This document shows, piece by piece, positions 53,339 to 63,804 of a stretch of 64,000 nucleotides of DNA. The notes under the pieces are model-generated. The model was given only the letters and a program-made list of their open reading frames with translations. It searched no databases and was not told the DNA's origin. A program made the position numbers and the translations under genes. Numbering within the stretch: position 1 is the stretch's first letter; every line of letters starts with the position of its first letter. This stretch comes from Lonicera japonica (lineage: Eukaryota; Streptophyta; Magnoliopsida; Dipsacales; Caprifoliaceae), in the NCBI GenBank assembly GCA_021464415.1, contig CM038467.1:48855715-48919714 (forward strand), given 5' to 3'.

Positions 53339-54586
53339 GTAGAAATCTATTAGTGGCCTTCACAGGTACAATGTCATAATAATGTCATCTCTCTATATAT
53401 ATATATATTGATATATACACAAGTTTATGTGAAAATGTCATTTTCCCCACCTAACATTCATGTATATATTTTTGCTGTAGAATATAATTTTTACTGTTAT
53501 TTTGTTCTTTAGCTTGACCTTGATTCAAGTGTATCTGTTAGTATACTTCATAAATTAGGATTATTGTAAATTTTTGTTGTTACTCGGTCAGTAATTAGGA
53601 TTGAAGTGTATTTGATGGGTTTAGATAGTGACTGGTGCCCAGTGTATTATATGTTTATTTGAAAACTGATGAACTTGACCAAAGTTAGTTCCTTTTTTTT
53701 TTCTTGGTTCTGAATTTTTAAACACTCCCATTTTTAGCAATTATGTATCCCTTTGTGTGTATCTATATTTGTCTAATGTACTTATAGAGTACATTCAGGG
53801 GCAGAGGGAGGAATTAGATTCGGGGGCAAAATACCTGCTATACATAAAGATCTGGCTGAGTACATTATTATTCAATCTGCCTTAATTGTGGAATTTGCGT
53901 TACTAGGTGCATGCATATAATTTTTTTCAGCAGAAGTATTTTCCCACATTTCAAAATTCCAAATCACACGTCTATAATTATTTTACAAGTCGTGCATTTA
54001 CAAAAAAGATTCATCATCTTTTTCAGAATCTTAAATTAGTTTGTGGATTCTTCTAATACTTTTTTTTTAATGAGAAAAAGGATTTTGACGGTTCTTGTTT
54101 CCTTTTTCTTTCATAATAAGTGAACATGATGGCTTTATTTTTCAATTAATGCTAGAGACCTTAACTAGGAGCTGTAATTTCTTATGGACTAAAGTGTTTC
54201 TTTGTATAACTATATAAAAGAAGAATTTCTTTGAAATAGTTATTCTTGGTTTTTGCTACAATTGATTGTTCTTGGCTACACCTATTGCTCACAATTGTAC
54301 ATTGCTATAGCAATAGACCCACCCTTGTTTCTCCCTTCTTTTTTTCTCTCAAATTTTATTATTTCCTTCTGCTCGGGTGGTTTATTTGGAGCTTCAGTGA
54401 AAGGTCCTTTTTTCTGAGTGTTTATAGCATTTGCTCCATCGGTTAATCTTCCAACTCTCTTGTCTCAGGTATTTGACAAGGAAGCAAGAGAATTTAGTAA
54501 CAAAGGAATAATTTAACAATTCTTGACATGTATGCATGCAAACTAAATAGAAAATATTAATGCTATAAGCAAATCTTATAAAGTAC
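53339..54586. other. Intron-like sequence inside the CACTA
   Basis: AT-rich, T-rich stretches with no coding frame of note. It may represent upstream or intron sequence of the captured genes; I cannot assign it. Confidence 0.35.
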
Positions 54587-54670
54587 CTCTTCAATTGCCC
54601 TCTCTTTGAGATGCTCAATATACTTCAATGCCTTGATTTCTGCATTTGCATATCCCAATTCCCTATCTTC
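54587..54670 (-). pseudogene. Captured 84-nt coiled-coil exon, family unknown
   Basis: The reverse strand has acceptor TTTGCAG, then exactly 28 codons reading EDRELGYANAEIKALKYIEH and LKERAIEE, then donor GTACTT. The heptad-like pattern of L/I and charged residues indicates a coiled coil. It is phase 0 at both ends. I do not recognise the parent gene. It is upstream, in the same orientation, of the NEK start but on present evidence is not part of it. Confidence 0.5.
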
Positions 54671-54876
54671 CTGCAAATGAAGACATGCATTTGTAGTAAA
54701 GGTAGGAAATTGAATACTTGAAGGTCGAATATCATCATTAAATTAAGTTAGCAAACCCAATAGCCATCTTGATCAACCATTTATTTTGGGAAAAGTTGTG
54801 ATAATACATTAATTAATTCATACAAGTACATAAAACTATAATTTTCTTTTTAATTTGGATTATGGTAGCTTTTTAG

Positions 54877-55129
54877 ATTAATAACTGGGTGCAAGATTGG
54901 TGCGACGAGAGGGACGACGGTCTTTGGCACAGGAAGATCAAGCCTAAAGGTGCCTAAGGGGAGAGGTGGAGCAAGAGCGCTTGCTTCTGAGTTGATCTTG
55001 GCGGAGCTTCAAGTAGCAAAGGAGCGCATTCGCCAGCTTGAAGGACAATATGCAAATATTCATGAGATCATAAGGCAGCTTAAGGAGACTCGTGAGGCGA
55101 AGACTAGTTCGAACACCGGTCAGAGATGA
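54877..55129 (+). pseudogene. C-terminus of a CACTA-type transposon protein (Ptta/En/Spm)
   Basis: After TTTTTAG the frame reads GATRGTTVFGTGRSSLKVPK, then GRGGARALASELILAELQVA, KERIRQLEGQYANIHEIIRQ and LKETREAKTSSNTGQR to TGA at 55127-55129. A G-T-x-x-x-S-L-x-G-x-G-K-R-x-R segment followed by a coiled coil and a short polar tail is how the second (TNPA-like/Ptta) proteins of plant CACTA elements end. Only this last exon is left. It lies just before the right subterminal repeats, in the expected position and orientation. Confidence 0.7.
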
Positions 55130-55455
55130 ACTTGTTTATTTAACCAAATTTGTACTTTCGCGACTTTTGTAATTAGACTTGTATTTTTGTGAACAAGTTT
55201 TCTATGTTATAAGTGAGCCACATTTAATGTTTGTATGTTGTTTGTAAATTATACATTTGTATATGTATTGACTTTCAATGTGAACACTTGTTGAAATCGT
55301 ATTTGTTTGAATTACAAGTTTGGTTGTGAATTAGTTTGAATTGCAAGTTTGGTTCTGAATTAGTTTGAATTACAGGTGTGAATTGATTTGAATTACAAGT
55401 TTGACAAACCTGCAGGCTGGTTGAATTGCACATTCTAGTTGAATGGTAATTTTTC
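55130..55455. other. 3' untranslated stretch of the CACTA
   Basis: It holds four short repeats of GTTTGAATTACAAGTTTGG or variants (about 55307-55400) after the stop codon. No coding function; the reverse frame here is repeat text. Confidence 0.6.
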
Positions 55456-55945
55456 ACTTAAGCGACTGACATAGCCAATGTTAGTGGCTTAAGTAAACTC
55501 ACTTAAGCGACTGACAAATATTTGTTCGTCTCTTAAGTGACCAACCTTAAGAGACTGACAAAGCCATTGTTTGTCGCTTAAGCTAGGTAACTTAAGAGAC
55601 TTACAAAGCCTTATTAGTCGCTTAAGTGAGTTCACTTAAGCCACTAACATTGGCTATGTCAGTCGCTTAAGTGATTGAGTTTAAGAGACTGATAAAGCCA
55701 TCATTAGTCGCTTAAAATGGCCTAGCTTAAGAGACTGATTATTTCGTCAGTCGCCTAAGTCTTAAGCGACGGAGTTTGAGTCCGTCGTTTAAGAGTTTCC
55801 TAAGCGACGGACTCATATTTCTCAGTCGCTTAAGAGCTGTTGCCACTCAGCTTACGCGACTATACTTAAGCGACTGACAATTAGTCGCTTAAGACTTAAG
55901 AGACTGAGAAAAGGTCTTAAGCGACTATGAGAATCAGTCTCCTAA
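55456..55945. repeat. Right CACTA subterminal repeats
   Basis: More than a dozen copies in both orientations of CTTAAGCGACTGACA, TTAGTCGCTTAAG and variants such as CTTAAGAGACTGATAAAGCC, ending in GAATCAGTCTCCTAAAATC close to the terminal inverted repeat. Same family as the left and internal clusters. Confidence 0.9.
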
Positions 55946-55964
55946 AATCTTTTATCAGGTAGTC

Positions 55965-57770
55965 ACGTACGTGAGGGTGCCATCCCCTCGGGACCATATG
56001 ACTAGTAGCTTAAAAAAGTCCACCTACTCCCAAGGGTGCCAACCTCGTGGACCTACAAGCCCACAGCCTACCCGAGCTGGACTAACACCCCCCCCCCTGT
56101 TTCTCCAAGAGGGGGCAAGTAAACACACTAAGAGACAACATCCTGAACCTTTACACCCTAGTATGTGCCCTATACCAGCCTGGGTGCGGGCAAACCCAGG
56201 GAGCTCCACAAGTTTGGTACCATGCATTTCCTCAAAGTCTTGTTCAAATCGTTCCACTTGCATTTGTTTCCCCTTCATGTTTGTGCAAAAAGTGCACCTT
56301 TGGTTTGGTTTGTCTCTCCACGTGCGTGGGAGCTTTGAAGTGTATCACATACATTGTTGGCCCACTCCCCACAACTCACACGTGAGGAGCGTTGAAAAGT
56401 ATGGTATACATTGTTGGCCCACTACCTAACCTCTTGAGCTTTTAGGTGCAAGGACGGAGCCAGGATTTTACTTTTGGGACGCAAAAATATATGTAACTCA
56501 TAGTGAAAATAAAAAAAAAATCATTTTTCCGGTAGCAATTAATATTAATACCAAAGCTTTGTCTATACATAAGGTACTACTTATTATTTCTATTTGGGTG
56601 TTATACTTAATTTTCTTTAAAAAAATATTGAGACGGCGAATCCTTCTAACCGTAAGAACTTCACAGCTAAAATTAGTATATAGTAGTAGAAATTTTCAGA
56701 TTTTCGGGTGCAGCTACCCCCACCCTTTCCCCCTTTAACACCCCCCTAATAATTATGTCATCACAGAGCTGATGATAAAATTGGAATTTTGATTATAGAC
56801 AGAGACATAGAATCATTTAAATTATTGATAGAAAGAATAAAAAAGGAAAGAAGTTAGGTTTTACACCAACAAAAATTAATCAAAGAGTAGGCTAAGTGTT
56901 AGTTGAGAAGAACTGAAGTGAAGGGAAAGGGAAAGGGACTTACATGTCTTTAAAAGTAAAGGTGAGGTTATTTAAGGCAAGATCTTCCGTAGCAGATGGT
57001 AATGGCTGTAGTGTGAATTTCTTCATGAATGCTCCGTAATCCATCAATTCTTCTCTTGCCGTAATCTAGGTCAACGCTGGCGCTTTAATGCGGACGGTAA
57101 ACGGTGGCGCGGCGCTTTAGTAGGATAAATTGATTTTACTTTTTCTCACATCCGAGAAGGTAAACAAATAAAAATATAAAAAAAAGAAAAGAATAGAGAA
57201 TAAATAAATTTAATATATTATTAAATTTTATTTATACGAATGTTCTTCATTCGTATAAAATTTTGTATTTTAAAAAAATAAATTACCATACCAAGTGTGA
57301 CTTACTCGTATGAACTCATAAAAGTAAGCCACATTCGAATCACGAATTTTTTGAAAATGGCCATACGAGTAAGCCACACTCATATGACCATTATCTTTTT
57401 TTATTTTTTTTTAAAAGCCACAAAATTTCATACGAATGAAGGACACTTGTATCAGTATATTTTTATCATTTTCGATGTGTATAAGACTGAAACTTAATTA
57501 CCAATCAATAAATTTAGCCTAATATTTATAATACCCGCTCTGAATGCTCTTAAGTAGTTGTTATTTATATATTATTTTTTATTTGTTTAAAGATAAATTA
57601 ACAAGTGTATGTTATTTGTGTAATAATAAATGAGGATAAATTTGAAAATACTTTATTTAGCCTATAAATACTAAGTAAGTAAGCTTATATCTGCTTGTTA
57701 TTGGGCTATAATATATAATTATTCGCTTATTATTGAACGAATAAAAAATAAAACATAACAAAATATTTTT
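55965..57770. other. Non-coding flank with MITE-like pieces
   Basis: The phrase ACATTGTTGGCCCACT occurs twice (56352 and 56407) as a local repeat. GACGGAGCCAGGATTTTACT at 56454 and CAGCTACCCCCACCC at 56712 look like opposite ends of a roughly 0.3-kb hAT-like relic. Inverted ATACGAATG/CATTCGTAT text at 57232-57260, with ATACGAGTAAGCCACA-like repeats to about 57440, marks a further small MITE. No gene; a C9 run lies at 56088-56096. Confidence 0.45.
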
Positions 57771-59146
57771 GGGGTGGTGATGTTGGCACCCCATATTTAT
57801 TGGTAATACTCTCACTCTTGCTAATACTCCCACTAGTCCTTTTTTCTTTTAATAATACTCTCACTTTATACAAAACACTCCCATCACTCCCACTTATTTT
57901 TAGGAATTAATCTCATACTTAATTAATTAATAACATGATTAAGTAATTAACTACATAACTACCTCAAACTAACCCCAAAATTTCTCCACCATCTCTACCA
58001 TCTTCTCAAACAAGCAAAATTACCATCTCTACCATCTTCTCTATCTAACAACAAATTTTGGTAGCACCAAAACAACAAATAAAACCTCCATTAATGCAAA
58101 ACTCTAAGTTTGGGAAGAATGGTATAAACAAAACAAAACAAAACCTCCATTGATGCAAAACTCAAAATTTGAAAATAATGGTAGAAAAGAGAGAAACTTT
58201 GTAATAAACGAAAGAAAACAAGCAAGAATGAGTTAATGAAAGAGAGACATATATGTTTTTATTTTGTTTTATTATTTATATAATTTTTATAGCATACACA
58301 TCAAATATATAAACAAAAAATAAAATTTTCTGTTTAAAACACGAAGAAGGCTTACTCGGTTCTCCGTAACCGAGTTGCAAGCTTGTACACTCGGCTGCTC
58401 TCAACCGAGTATGAAATCCCATAAAATGTCATGCTCTCGGGACCTTCATTCGGTTGAGAGCAGCCGAGTGTTGTTATATTATGCTCGGCTGTGAGCAGCC
58501 GAGTGACATTAATCACACTCGGTTGCTCTCAACCGAATAAATGTCTCGAGAGCATTACATTTTATGGGATTTCATACTCGGTTGAGAGTAACCGAGTGTA
58601 CAAGCCTGCAACTCGGTTACGGAGAACCGAATAAACTTTCTTCGTGTTTCCTTTCATTAACTTTTTCTTACTTGTTTTCCTTTCCTTATTTTAAAGTTTC
58701 TCTCTTTTTTCTACCATTATTCTTAACTTTTGAGTTTTGCATCAATGGAGGTTTTGTTTATACCATTCTCCTCAAATTTAGAGTTTTGCATTAATGGAGG
58801 TTTTGTTTGTTGGTTTTCTTATCTTGTTCCAAAGTTTCCTTTTTTCCTTCCATTTTTCTCAAGCTTACCCTTTTGCATCAATGGTGGAGATCAAAGTTTT
58901 GTTGCCTATTTTGGTAGAAGAGAGGAATTTTGGAGGGAAATTTATTTGGGGATAAATGTTTGATTAACTTTGAAGGGAGATTCATTAACTTTTGTTTTAA
59001 ATTAAAACAAGTGGGTGAAAAATTAGTTTATGGTTAATTAACTTTTGTACTAAAAAAGATGAAGTGGGGTGGAAATAACAACTTGTTTTTTTTTTTTTGG
59101 TGAGAGTGTTACCAATGGATATTTGGGGGTGCCAACATCACCACCC
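57771..59146. mobile_element. Large foldback transposon (1.38 kb)
   Basis: The left end GGGGTGGTGATGTTGGCACC and the reverse complement of the right end GGGTGGTGATGTTGGCACCC match. Inverted similarity continues through most of the element: AAACCTCCATTAATGCAAAA (left) against TTTTGCATTAATGGAGGTTT (right), TACCATTATT against AATAATGGTA, and the CTCGGTT core. TATTTTT flanks both sides (57764-57770 and 59147-59153), a plausible target duplication. The whole element can fold into one long hairpin centred near 58494. It has no transposase; the frames at 58564-58963 are repeat text. Superfamily is uncertain, possibly Mutator-like. Confidence 0.85.
58354..58630. repeat. Mirror-symmetric series of seven CTCGGTT/AACCGAG hairpins
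   Basis: Seven short self-complementary units, such as ACTCGGTTCTCCGTAACCGA, CATTCGGTTGAGAGCAGCCG and CTCGGCTGTGAGCAGCCGAG, lie three on each side of a central one (58484-58503). Each unit folds alone, and left units also pair with their right partners in the long foldback. Confidence 0.9.
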
Positions 59147-59153
59147 TATTTTT

Positions 59154-60428
59154 GAAATACAAATAACCGGGGTCTGATTTTAAAGTTTGGAGTGAGTTTG
59201 GCTCAACAGATCAGATTTAAGGTTGGGCAAGCAATTTAGCTTAGTCTTCTTTTTTTTATTTGTTTACTATATAAAAAGTCTATTGGTGGCCCACGTTGAG
59301 CCCCTATTTCCCCGGCCACTCCCGGTCCCCTTTAGCCCTACCGATTGTTCAAAAACTATAAAATAGTGCATATTTCCCAAACAAATAAAACATCAATGTC
59401 CAATAACACTGAAAATCAAAATATAAGTTCTGTTTTTCGAATAATATTAAAAATAAAAATTTCGAAAATTCTAAAAAACTATGAGGTATGATTTTTTTTT
59501 TCTTGTTTTGAAAAATAAAAATACGGAAAATCAAAATTGCGGAAAATCATGGTTTTGATTTTGTTTTGGTACAGGTCAATTATCAAACATCATGGTTTTG
59601 ATTTTAGTTTTCATTACTAAAAATGTCAAACACTTGACATGCGTTATTTATATGTACTAGGAAAATTAAGCATAATTTTTTTGTTAACATGATAGATAGA
59701 ATTGTTATAAATAACAGTAATTTTTTTATTGTTTTTAATCAAAAGGGGAAGCCCCAAATTTTATTAATGAACTTTGAACAATTACATAGAATCTTTTACA
59801 TCTCAGATTATGCATGCCACATCTATCTAACTTTATCTAACCTTTCAGCAATTGAGGGAAAGCTACAAAACTATCAAACTTTACATTCATCCCAACTTTA
59901 GAACCCAAGTTAACTAAATAATCAGTAGCCTTAGAAATCAAATAACATTTAGGACATGTGTAATTATAAAAGTATTACAAGAGTATTAAAGTAGGACGGG
60001 TGTAATTATAAAAGTATTACAAGAGTATTAAAGTAGGACAGGTGTAATTATTAGAGTATTACAAGGATATTAAAGTTGGTTTTTTTTTTTCCGTTGGAGT
60101 GGAAATTGGCGATCTTTTCCATTTTTCATTTCCCTTCCTTTCTATTAAAAGTAATCCAAACGTTCTATTTGGCTTACGTCCATCTCCTTTCCTTTCATTC
60201 CATTCACATTCCTTCAATCAAAACTAAGTGCATGTAAATTTATGAAATTCCATATTTATCGAATTTCCGGTACACAATTAATAACTAATTAACTCATGAC
60301 AATCAATAATGAAAATAAGGTAACAAGAAGAATCTCGCACAGAATTAGAAGAAAACTACGAAGACAGCATCTAAAAATCATTTATGAGTTATTATGACAA
60401 TATAATAATCTATCTATTCATGACTATG
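59154..60428. other. Non-coding stretch before the terminal retrotransposon
   Basis: Mostly AT-rich. On the reverse strand about 59900-59715 the text TCATTAATAAAATTTGGGGC followed by TTCCCCTTTTGATTAAAAAC resembles the 3' end of a plant LINE running into a short A-rich tail; this is a weak call. The tandem repeat at 59957-60081 is listed separately. No gene. Confidence 0.4.
59957..60081. repeat. 42-bp tandem repeat, three copies
   Basis: GTGTAATTATAAAAGTATTA followed by CAAGAGTATTAAAGTAGGAC recurs with starts 42 bp apart (TAATTA at 59961, 60003, 60045). The third unit has more changes (TTAGAGTATT, AAGGATATT). Confidence 0.9.
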
Positions 60429-62480
60429 TGTAAACACCTCATTTTGCGACTCCCACAAGAATCCTAATTTTTAAGAAAATGAACACACATGCATGCACGA
60501 GCATTCTTAGATGCACACATACTTTTTAAAAGTGATACAAGTCAAAGAAAAAAGCCGAAAGGACTCCGGATGAGAAGTTACAGAATTATCGAAAATTGCC
60601 AGAGCCAAAAACCGTCAAAACTCCTAGAAACTTGTGAAAGGAGAGTTACGCATTTCGGATCATCCTCAAACTTTCAGAGTTGTTATAAATTACCATAAGG
60701 AGTAGCATACTCGAAAATCAGCTCAATCTGACGGTCGGATCTCCGAAAATTTTAGAAAATCATGAATATGTTTCGGGTGATCAAATGGAGGTCTTCTTGA
60801 AGTTAAAATGGACTGAAATTTGGTTAGTAGATAGGTCTTATCATGAGGAAGAACATAGTACAATTTCATCTTTGTCTGACATGGGATCCTCAAGAATCAA
60901 TTTGTCTACCGTGCAATTCTAGTCGAAATGTCCTTCGTAGCAAATTAAAATAAATATAGGCCTTCCCGAATTCAGATCGCCCTCAAATTTGGACACAAGC
61001 TAGAAAACATTTGTAGGGAAAACATATCCAAAATTCAGCATAATCCAACGGCTAAAAGTTTGGTTCTCAAGGTTGTTGTACGCAAGTACGTTTCCTACGC
61101 GGGAACAAACTCTTTGTACTAATTCGAGGAGAACGAGTCCTTCCCGAACTCCGATCGTCTTCAAATTTTTACAGAGTCTAAAAGATTTACATTTTCAATA
61201 TATATCCAAAATTCAGCATGATCCAACGGTGATAAACTTACTTTTCATGCAAACAAGGGACATTGTCTACAACAAGTACCTTTCCTACGCGGAAACAAAC
61301 TCTTCATACCAATCAAAACAAAAGGAGACCTTCCAAAATTCTGATCGACTTGAAATTTTTACACGATCTAGAAGACTTCTATTTTCAACACATATCAAAA
61401 AATCAGGATGATCCAATGGTGGGAAGGATTCGAGACAAGCTCCAAGAGTCCTGGTTGCAATCTCTTTTCTTGCTCTTCAAGTATTTTGACAACTATAAAT
61501 AGACCCCCCCTCCATTCATGTTTTATCATCAACAATCAAGGGGATTTCGTGGTACACACCAAGAGACCCTTATTCTCTCCCTCCAAAGAGGCTCAGGTAT
61601 AATTTTCTCTCTCTTCTTTTATTTTTTCGTCAGTTTTATAATTTATATTCTTGTTTGCATAATTTATATCACTTGATAGCTTTTCAAAACCCCTTTTCAA
61701 ATTTTTTTTTAAAACTAAAGGTGTATAATAAACCCTAATCCAATTTCAAAATAGTATTATTACTTTCTTACTTTTTCAAAAGTCCGGATTAGCGGTATTG
61801 TTATACGAAGTAATCGATAGTCGCTATATATTCAATCTAACTCATAGGTTGCGGTGTATGTGTGATGAATACTCGATGATGAGAGCACTAGTGCCATCTA
61901 TACCGGTTTAATCAATAGACTATGGTACAGGATTGGTTAACTCGCCTCATATCATATCGAGTATAAGATTCCAGATTGAATCAGTTTTCGAAAAGCCCAA
62001 TGTTTTACAAAATCACTTGTTTCACTGCATCTACTATTATCAAATTCTCTTTTTCAAATCACACACACACATTTATTTTTAAAACCATGGGCGAATTAGG
62101 AAACACATCGTTTTCATCCCAACCCCAAGATCTCGATTTTTAAGGCAAGCACGAAAAGCTGTAAAGTAATAGCAATAGCATGCAAGAACTGAATTATAAC
62201 ACACGCATATCCTACTCAAGAGACCGAAAGGGCGAATTGGGTGCCTAACACCTTCCCGATTCGTAACTTAATCCCCGAACCTTCGAATCAACTAGTTTCG
62301 CATATATTATGTATAAGAGGATATTTAGTCCATAAATACGTCTCTTTTACAGAAACCTTTTTTGTTTGTTTAATAAAACAAACTGGCGACTTTTATTCTT
62401 TTCAAAACCGATTTTCAAAGCAGCAACGGAATCGCCGCCCACGAGGACCCCCGGGCGTCGAGAACGCGGGCTCTCACAGT
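60429..62480 (+). mobile_element. 5' LTR of a Tat/Ogre-like Gypsy element (2052 bp)
   Basis: It starts TGTAAACACCTCATTTTGCG and ends GAACGCGGGCTCTCACA; a primer binding site follows one base later. A TATA box TATAAATA lies at 61494-61501 with a leader (CCATTCATGTTTTATCATCA) behind it. The 3' part has GACCGAAAGGGCGAATTGGG and CACCTTCCCGATTCGTAACT, shared with the LTR copies at 12454, 16714 and 25401 and, for the 5' part, 9194. Long LTRs and this PBS type are typical of the Ogre/Tat lineage. The 3' LTR, if present, lies beyond the window. The left flank is CTATG; the matching target duplicate cannot be checked. Confidence 0.8.
60877..61418. repeat. Three degenerate repeats in the LTR U3 (about 180 bp each)
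   Basis: The phrase CCAAAATTCAGCATAATCCA (61030), with variants at 61208 and 61396, recurs at roughly 180-bp spacing. Before each come a CCTTCCCGAA-like block, CAAATTTTTACA-like text and, for the last two, TTTCCTACGCGGGAACAAAC or a close variant. Repeats end shortly before the TATA box. The overlapping open frames at 61073-61602 are read from these repeats. Confidence 0.75.
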
Positions 62481-62481
62481 G

Positions 62482-62499
62482 GCGACTCTGTTGGGGACT
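62482..62499 (+). promoter_or_regulatory. Primer binding site of the Tat/Ogre-like element
   Basis: TGGCGACTCTGTTGGGGA lies one base after the LTR end CA. TGGCGACTC-type sites complementary to the 3' end of a plant tRNA (reported as tRNA-Arg for Ogre) are the norm in this lineage. One or two mismatches to the usual text suggest ageing. Confidence 0.75.
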
Positions 62500-63633
62500 T
62501 TTAAGGGGATTAGACTCTAAATAAGAGTAGAATATGCATGGATAATTGTTTATGTTTGCATGCTTTCTTTTTCGGCCTTAGTCTTAGGATAACATAGATG
62601 CGATTTAGGTGGATACCCTAATTCCCTTTTTGTTTGTAATAATTGTTTGAGGAAATTTTTTCATAAATAAAATTTGAAAGTACTCGAACAAACCCTAAAG
62701 CGCTTATCATAATGTACCTCCATAATTGTTATTTTGCACGCACCCACTATCATCATGTATTATTGCGAGTGTGAATTTACCCTATCAACCTCGGGACCAA
62801 AGTCGTGACTAGGCCGTGGACTTGCGGGTCTACACTAGCCAAAAGCGCATGGGACCACTCTCCTTGGCCAAGTACCAAACTGAGGTTTATCGAGTGACGA
62901 GAACACTCACGTACCCAGAATGTATATCAAAAGGTCCTTGCACGTACTCGCCCTTGGGGTATATAGCAAGACCTAGCCAAATAGGAAGAAGCCTTAAACC
63001 TTACCCATTTCAACCACGCTTGCATATAGGATGCGTCAGCCTAATACACACGAATTTCTACATGTTTTCTTGACTGTAGGTCGTGAGATTAGTGAACAAA
63101 AGGCCTTGTCATACATACCAACTCTTGGTTTGGCAAGTACGACCGGAGGCTGTCCAACCCCGTCCGTAGAAATCCCTCACTAAAACTCGTTAGTGAGAAT
63201 TTTCTTGTCACTATTTCCATGAAAAACAACTCTAAGAGGAGAGAACTTCCTGATTTTCAAAAAATATTTTTTAAAATATTTTCTGAAAAATGAGTCGTTT
63301 TCCAAAATGAATTTTTCAAAAATGAATTTTTTTTAAAAAAGTGGATAATATAAGGTATAGAGGTCGGCCATTAGCCACAAGAAAAAATGGTGCATTTTTT
63401 GCCACCCTTGGAAAAAGCAAATCCTAAAGCAAAACACATCATGCAATGCTAATATGGAAACAACCATATGGTTAAAGGCACAACAAAACATTATTTGTTG
63501 TACACTACAAATTGGTGCTTCGCCCTATTACACTAAAAATGTTTTATAAGTGAAAGGTAAAAAAGAGAGAAAAAAAATACACGATCTATCCATATATATG
63601 TTAATTATATCCACTAATTCTAAATAATTTATC
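62500..63633 (+). mobile_element. Untranslated leader of the Tat/Ogre-like element
   Basis: No gag or protease is reached before the right edge. The leader holds the phrase AAAGCGCATGGGACCACTCT, seen in leaders of this lineage, and an open frame at 62816-63073 (starting MDLRVYTSQKRMGPL from a non-standard codon) with no recognised domain; I treat it as accidental. The TTTTTC/GAAAAA-rich block at 63255-63345 folds back on itself. Confidence 0.55.
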
Positions 63634-63643
63634 GTTACACATG

Positions 63644-63793
63644 GAGTACTAGCATAGTGTAAAAAAAGTCGAGTTTCCCCACCCGATACTCAAGTTCAAG
63701 TCACAGGGATCCCATTTCTCTTCTCCCTCCCTCTCATGATTGACCATCATGTGTATCTATGTAACGCTTGTATAAAAAAATTATTGTTAATTA
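63644..63793 (+). mobile_element. tRNA-derived SINE with target duplication
   Basis: TAGCATAGTGT (63650-63660) fits an RNA polymerase III A box and AGTTCAAGTCA (63693-63703) a B box, about 32 bp apart. The body ends in TGTATAAAAAAATTATTG-like text. GTTACACATG (63634-63643) and GTTACACCATG (63794-63804) flank the body and differ by one inserted base, fitting a SINE target duplication. No cloverleaf is present, so this is not a tRNA gene. Confidence 0.65.
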
Positions 63794-63804
63794 GTTACAC
63801 CATG

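Larger units (their letters stand above)
48606..55964 (+). mobile_element. Composite CACTA (En/Spm) transposon region with captured exons
   Basis: The left end reads CATTACACCAAAAATCATCT then TAAGAGACTGAC; the reverse complement of the right end reads GACTACCTGATAAAAGATTT then TAGGAGACTGATT. These align as degenerate CACTA terminal inverted repeats leading into subterminal repeats of the type CTTAAGCGACTGAC/GTCAGTCGCTTAAG, which number well over twenty in three clusters (48624-49120, 51040-51352, 55456-55945). The interior carries a DUF4216 domain, the end of a second transposon protein and host exon fragments. Flanking triplets (ATC and ACG) do not match, so the outer ends may belong to two elements. 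No catalytic TNPD transposase is present, so it is non-autonomous. Confidence 0.8.

Noticed and set aside
58564..58963. Two overlapping forward frames in the foldback element
   Set aside because: They are made of the inverted-repeat arm and have no counterpart in the opposite arm's frames; rich in F and L from T-rich text.
61073..61602. Three overlapping forward frames of 64-112 codons
   Set aside because: They arise from the tandem U3 repeats of an LTR and extend across its TATA box.
62816..63073. Open frame MDLRVYTSQK... in the retrotransposon leader
   Set aside because: It starts on a non-ATG codon, has no gag-like feature and lies in a leader region known to be non-coding in this lineage.
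63650..63703. Possible tRNA gene from A and B boxes
   Set aside because: No acceptor, anticodon or T stem can be formed; the flanking duplication indicates a SINE.
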